This document shows positions 20,319 to 23,220 of a stretch of 23,220 nucleotides of DNA, one piece after another; the stretch's first letter is position 1; each line of letters starts with the position of its first letter. The stretch is taken from positions 1 to 23,220 of the forward strand of contig CAJUMS010000044.1 in assembly GCA_910587465.1 (NCBI GenBank), written 5' to 3'. Both the position numbers and the translations under genes were made by a program. Below the pieces are notes generated by a model. The model was not told the origin of the DNA. It did not search any database and saw only the letters and a program-made list of their open reading frames with translations. The DNA comes from an uncultured Oscillospiraceae bacterium (GTDB lineage: Bacteria > Bacillota > Clostridia > Oscillospirales > Ruminococcaceae).

Positions 20319-20695
20319 CTAAAGACGCATATATTGAATTCTGTAAAAATTTGGTGGGAGCGGACACCGATCAACCTTTTAACGAGGATTTTGAGTCAAC
20401 CGTCGCGCGGCATTTCGATACCAAAAAATGGTTTGCGCTGGTTATGGAATATCAGGGAAAAACCGTGGTAAACTTAAAGTGTGATCCAATGGAATCGGAT
20501 TTTTTAAGGAGCGTTTTTAAGGGAGTTATTCCCGCGTACCATATGAACAAAGTACATTGGAATACGGTTTTTCTTGAATCAGACGTTCCCGATAAGGAAA
20601 TCGAGCGCATGACGCTGACCAGCTTTGAGCTTACGGATAAAAAGAAACGAATGCCGAAAAAATCGTCAAAAAAGTCTCCCAAAAATCCCCTCTAA
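20315..20695 (+). CDS. MmcQ/YjbR-family protein
   Basis: 126 aa. Family features: FESTVARHFDTKKWFALVME near 28-47, VVNLKCDPMESDFLR, GVIPAYHMNKVHWNTVFLES and a SFELT end. YjbR-like proteins adopt a double-wing DNA-binding-like fold; their role is unknown. The C-terminal ~18 residues form a Lys/Ser/Pro-rich tail. Start at ATG 20315, overlapping the previous stop (ATGA), not the ATG 9 bp upstream. Confidence 0.85.
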   Translation: MTKDAYIEFCKNLVGADTDQPFNEDFESTVARHFDTKKWFALVMEYQGKTVVNLKCDPMESDFLRSVFKGVIPAYHMNKVHWNTVFLESDVPDKEIERMTLTSFELTDKKKRMPKKSSKKSPKNPL

Positions 20696-20706
20696 TAAAC
20701 GATTTT

Positions 20707-20761
20707 CCTTTGTGAATACTATGTTTGCGCGGAGCTTTCCGCGTAATTCAGAACAAAGGAG
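20707..20761 (+). promoter_or_regulatory. Leader hairpin masking a ribosome binding site
   Basis: CCTTTGT (20707-20713) pairs with ACAAAGG (20753-20759), with GAAT/ATTC and an inner CGCGGA/TCCGCG hairpin. The right arm contains most of AAAGGAG, the Shine-Dalgarno site of the gene at 20770. Confidence 0.5.
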
Positions 20762-20769
20762 AACACACT

Positions 20770-21306
20770 ATGATAAAGAGAATTTCTGCAGCTGCGGCGG
20801 CTGCGGTGTGCTTTGCAGCGCTTTCGTCCGCGGCTTCGGCAAGAGGCGTGGGTTCGGCGATAGGCGGCGCGGTAAATGGCGCAGTCAACGCAGGTGAGGA
20901 TATAGTAAACGGTGCGGCTAACGCGGGACGTGATATTGTAAACGGCATTACCGGCAGAACCGGCAACGATAACACGACTGGCAGCGACACCTCGGGCGAT
21001 ACTACAACAAGCGGCGATAATACGACCGGCGGTACCACCGACAGTACGACCACGGACAGCACCACGCCGGACAATTCTACCACCGACAGCACTTCCTCGG
21101 ATATAACAAGCAGCGAAAACTCAAGCGACAATTCAAGCAACATCTCGAGTGATTCTGACAGTAACACATCAGGCAACATTTCCGGCGGCACAAACAGCGG
21201 AAACGCAAACAACCCGACTACGGGTGTTTCGTTCGGTTTCGCGGCTGCGGCAGCAGTAATGGCGGCGCTTGGCGTTACTATCACTGCGGTTCGCAGAGAC
21301 GACTAA
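20770..21306 (+). CDS. NPxTG-type cell-wall-anchored protein 1 (178 aa)
   Basis: Starts at ATG 20770 after AAAGGAG. Residues 1-24 are a signal peptide (RISAAAAAAVCFAALSSAAS). A Gly/Ala/Asn part follows with an internal repeat (VNAGEDIVNGAANAGRDIVN), then a ~85-residue Ser/Thr/Asp-rich stalk, and the C-terminus NPTTG (148-152), a hydrophobic stretch and RRDD. This is a sortase sorting signal of the NPxTG class, so the protein should be secreted and joined to the wall. There is no adjacent sortase gene. The stalk looks like a spacer, and no binding domain is recognised. Confidence 0.8.
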   Translation: MIKRISAAAAAAVCFAALSSAASARGVGSAIGGAVNGAVNAGEDIVNGAANAGRDIVNGITGRTGNDNTTGSDTSGDTTTSGDNTTGGTTDSTTTDSTTPDNSTTDSTSSDITSSENSSDNSSNISSDSDSNTSGNISGGTNSGNANNPTTGVSFGFAAAAAVMAALGVTITAVRRDD

Positions 21307-21316
21307 AAGATCATTC

Positions 21317-21439
21317 TGCGCTCTTGATGACGGAAACGCTGTTGAGAGCGCATTAAAAAAACGGCGGATATTTATTATCTGCTATTTTTGCAGCAATCGG
21401 ATATACAGGCGGGATTTTCCTGTCGAAATATGCCGTTTT
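21317..21439 (+). other. Structured intergenic RNA region
   Basis: TGCGCTCT/AGAGCGCA hairpin (21317-21352), then a three-way junction: closing stem AAAACGGC/GCCGTTTT (21358-21365/21432-21439), arm CTGC/GCAG (21379-21393) and arm ACAGG/CCTGT (21405-21423). The last stem is followed by GTTAT, so part could act as a terminator for gene 1. No known riboswitch consensus recognised. Confidence 0.5.
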
Positions 21440-21473
21440 GTTATACAGCAGAAATAAGGGAGATATCCCGACA

Positions 21474-21544
21474 TATTGATGAGACGGCTAAAACTTTCCA
21501 TAAGGTTTAGTTGGATCATCAATATTTTATAGGAGGAAAATATT
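21474..21544 (+). promoter_or_regulatory. Leader with two competing stems around the ribosome binding site
   Basis: Stem 1: TATTGATGA (21474-21482) with TCATCAATA (21516-21524), enclosing CTAAAAC/GTTTAG. Stem 2: AATATTTT (21521-21528) with AAAATATT (21537-21544), presenting AGGAGG in its 8-nt loop right before the ATG. The two share 21521-21524 and cannot both form fully. Confidence 0.55.
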
Positions 21545-22297
21545 ATGAAGTTAGAAAAAATTCTGACAGCGCTTATCGCATGTGCGTGCGCTATGACTGC
21601 TGTCACGGTATCGGCGTTCGCTACTTCAGATGACAGCGGCTCCGACGCGGGTACCTCCGCGGACGGCTCCGTTTCCGACAGCAGCGACAGCGACAACAGC
21701 GATCTCGTTGACGATGAGAAACCTGCATATGTGTACACCTGGCAGGTACCCGCGTCGGAAAACGCCGACTCGGGCTGGGTATCCCAGAACATTACCCAGA
21801 CAGACCTTATCGGAACTATCAAGCCTGCCGACATTGATGCGATTGTCATCAAGGGAGCTGACGCTGACGACGAAATCGGTGCGGGCTTCAACACCACGCT
21901 TTCCGGCACAAAGGCAGAGGGCTATTACCAGACCAACGACGATGACGAAAACTGGCCGTCCAACACCGTAACTATAAAGGGCAGCGCGGTCGATTGGGAT
22001 AACTACTATTTCCAGCTTTTCTCCAACCGCGGAGAAGCAACTACCGTCACCGTATCGGTCTACACGAGTGCGGACGACAACAGCGACAGTAACAGCACTC
22101 CGTCCGACAGCGAAAGCGACAGCAACACAAGCAGCGATAGCGTAAGTGACAGCAACAGCGGCGGCCTCGTTTCGGACAGCAACACTTCGAACAGCGGTTC
22201 GAACACCAACAAGAACCCGGGCACGGGCGTTGCAATGACTTTTGTTCCTGCAATTATTGCGGGCGCGGTAGTTATCGCGGCTAAGAAGAGAAAGTAA
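21545..22297 (+). CDS. NPxTG-type cell-wall-anchored protein 2 (250 aa)
   Basis: ATG after AGGAGG. Signal peptide about 1-26 (ILTALIACACAMTAVTVSAFA), an acidic Ser/Asp linker, a folded domain of about 60-178 with a beta-rich pattern (YVYTWQVPASENADSGWVSQ, then DWDNYYFQLFSNRGEATTVT) and an aromatic content that could suit carbohydrate binding, a ~45-residue Ser/Asp/Asn stalk, and C-terminal NPGTG (224-228), hydrophobic segment and KKRK. Expected to be wall-anchored by a sortase. The central domain is not assigned to a family; a glycan-binding role is inference only. Confidence 0.8.
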   Translation: MKLEKILTALIACACAMTAVTVSAFATSDDSGSDAGTSADGSVSDSSDSDNSDLVDDEKPAYVYTWQVPASENADSGWVSQNITQTDLIGTIKPADIDAIVIKGADADDEIGAGFNTTLSGTKAEGYYQTNDDDENWPSNTVTIKGSAVDWDNYYFQLFSNRGEATTVTVSVYTSADDNSDSNSTPSDSESDSNTSSDSVSDSNSGGLVSDSNTSNSGSNTNKNPGTGVAMTFVPAIIAGAVVIAAKKRK

Positions 22298-22343
22298 CCG
22301 CTTTTTCGTCGCGTTCTCCGTTCTTTACGGAGAGCGCGGTTAC
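22294..22343 (+). other. Long hairpin after protein 2
   Basis: GTAACCGC (22294-22301) with GCGGTTAC (22336-22343), enclosing CTCCG/CGGAG. It starts at the stop codon. No T-tract, so termination is uncertain. Confidence 0.5.
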
Positions 22344-22453
22344 ATATCAAATTCACAGATTTGCCAAAACTTGAGTGTTAATATTTATCACTTGTTGTGC
22401 AAAGTGCTAAAAAGTTATTCCCGAAGTCATGCAAAAGCAGTGCAAAATCACAC

Positions 22454-22482
22454 TTGAAAAAAATGTCGGAATATAGTAAAAT
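22454..22482 (+). promoter_or_regulatory. Promoter of NPxTG protein 3
   Basis: TTGAAA (22454-22459), 17-bp spacer, TAAAAT (22477-22482). The ~75-nt leader contains the hairpin GGATCAAGCT/AGCTTTGATCC (22497-22531). Its GATCC could instead pair with GGATC at 22549-22553 beside the ribosome binding site. Confidence 0.55.
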
Positions 22483-22566
22483 ATACTATGGGGAAAGGAT
22501 CAAGCTTGTAGGGGAATTGCAGCTTTGATCCATAAAAACAGCAATTTTGGATCTGGAGGATTTGGA

Positions 22567-22791
22567 ATGAAATTGAAAACTGTTTTGGCGGCGCTTGCTG
22601 CGGTTGCCACTGTTTCAGCTGTGTCCGTGTGCGGATTTGCAGCTACCGAGAGCGGAGAGATGACTCCCGCGCCCGAGGCTGCGGAAACAACGGGCAATAA
22701 CCCCGACACAGGTGTTGAAGGCGTTGCTGCTTTTGCGGGCGCTATCGCGCTTTCGGGTGCGGCTATCGTTATCTCGCGCAAGAGAGACTGA
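22567..22791 (+). CDS. NPxTG-type cell-wall-anchored protein 3 (74 aa)
   Basis: ATG 22567 after GGAGGAT; the frame open from 22525 has no site there. A signal peptide (KTVLAALAAVATVSAVSVCG, about 3-26) and an 18-residue Glu/Pro/Thr-rich segment lead directly to NPDTG (45-49), a hydrophobic segment and RKRD. After processing only about 20 residues would remain outside the membrane, so it is a sorting signal with almost no passenger. It may be a surface peptide, a precursor or a competitor substrate for the sortase; none of these is shown by the sequence. Confidence 0.8.
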   Translation: MKLKTVLAALAAVATVSAVSVCGFAATESGEMTPAPEAAETTGNNPDTGVEGVAAFAGAIALSGAAIVISRKRD

Positions 22792-22800
22792 TAGTATTTA

Positions 22801-22862
22801 TTACAGACTAATGGACCGCTTGGCGTTTGCTGTGCGGTTCATTCTGTAACGGTCCATTTTTG
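22801..22862 (+). terminator. Terminator with a competing alternative stem
   Basis: Terminator form: ATGGACCG (22811-22818) with CGGTCCAT (22850-22857) and a TTTTTGTT tail. Alternative form: TTACAG (22801-22806) and AATGGACCGC with GCGGTTCATT and CTGTAA, a ~16-bp hairpin that would consume the terminator's left arm. Confidence 0.65.
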
Positions 22863-22894
22863 TTAAAGTTTTTATAGCATTGTAGTAACATCAA

Positions 22895-23182
22895 ATGACA
22901 AACAACTTCATTAACCGGGTCAAGGCGGTATTGGTTCTGATCGCCGCTGCCAACAACGATATGACAGCAGCATCGTCAAGCGTTGCCGTTATCGAAGACC
23001 AGATTGCGAAAAGGCACGAAGGGAACGAACGTCTGACCGCCGAAAATCGGGAAAATCTGAAGCGTTTCGCAAAACTCGCACGCGCACTGGATATGAGCGA
23101 CGTTTCCAATAAAATGCCGATGCTGAACGGTTCGTCGGGATGGTCTCCGGTGTTCCACCTGTATTTTGATACTAATCTCTAA
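22895..23182 (+). CDS. Doubtful hypothetical protein (95 aa)
   Basis: Open frame from ATG 22895 with no Shine-Dalgarno site and no promoter of its own apart from read-through. Sequence is helical and charged (RVKAVLVLIAAANNDM, HEGNERLTAENRENLKRFAK), ending in SGWSPVFHLYFDTNL. GC-rich third positions resemble nearby genes. It may be a truncated or decayed gene whose true start was lost. No family recognised. Confidence 0.35.
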   Translation: MTNNFINRVKAVLVLIAAANNDMTAASSSVAVIEDQIAKRHEGNERLTAENRENLKRFAKLARALDMSDVSNKMPMLNGSSGWSPVFHLYFDTNL

Positions 23183-23190
23183 CCAAGATA

Positions 23191-23219
23191 TAGACAACCG
23201 AGAGAAAATATGATATAAT
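23191..23219 (+). promoter_or_regulatory. Candidate promoter at the right edge
   Basis: TAGACA (23191-23196), 17-bp spacer, TATAAT (23214-23219). It would serve a gene beyond the window. Confidence 0.5.
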
Positions 23220-23220
23220 A

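Noticed and set aside
21474..21500. Possible hammerhead-ribozyme core (TTGATGAG ... AAAAC)
   Set aside because: The stem II and GAAA parts of the hammerhead consensus are missing and the surrounding stems pair differently.

Overview
The window looks like the chromosome of a gut-type Firmicute of the Oscillospiraceae/Ruminococcus kind. The evidence is a GH94 disaccharide phosphorylase, three small secreted proteins with NPxTG-type C-terminal sorting signals, Gram-positive Shine-Dalgarno sites and promoters, a BceAB-type peptide-antibiotic transporter, and an encoded CCA on the one intact tRNA. The species assignment is inference.

Positions 1-775 appear to be the edge of another mobile element. 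They hold the first codons of a leftward gene, an 82-aa protein of the sort found on conjugative elements, a candidate ~65-nt RNA, and a string of terminator hairpins mixed with tRNA T-arm-like motifs.

Positions 788-10997 are an integrated ~10.2-kb element. A 33-bp direct repeat, part of a tRNA-Arg gene, marks both ends, and a 37-bp paired motif (probable integrase arm sites) lies about 90-100 bp inside each end. The element encodes a tyrosine integrase with an HTH domain inserted in its core-binding region, an XRE repressor translationally coupled to it, an excisionase-like protein, an HUH rolling-circle Rep, a HigBA-like toxin-antitoxin operon with a third small gene, a second XRE regulator beside repeated operators, a stand-alone HIRAN protein, two unknown acidic proteins with a shared C-terminal motif, and a sigma-70-like factor. 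I see no capsid, packaging or conjugation genes, so it is best described as an integrative mobilizable or cryptic element that replicates by rolling circle. About 1.35 kb after rep is noncoding but highly structured: stacked hairpins, a 168-bp block duplicated 3.9 kb away, three copies of a ~200-bp repeat, and a 21-bp-period A/T-tract array. The octamer GAGCGGCT/AGCCGCTC occurs at least 27 times in the element and once in the following 12 kb.

Positions 10952-16150 hold an intact tRNA-Arg(ACG), then a leftward operon: BceA-like ATPase, BceB-like permease, a frameshifted membrane protein, a small membrane protein, a GT51 peptidoglycan glycosyltransferase and a YxeA-family protein. A sequence matching the known BceR box lies upstream, so the operon is probably part of a cell-envelope antibiotic response whose two-component system is elsewhere.

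Positions 16248-23220 read rightward: the GH94 phosphorylase, a stretch of decayed IS3 and serine-recombinase pieces, a three-gene operon (membrane protein, DUF4240-like, MmcQ/YjbR), then three NPxTG proteins, each with a structured leader that may control translation, and a doubtful final ORF.
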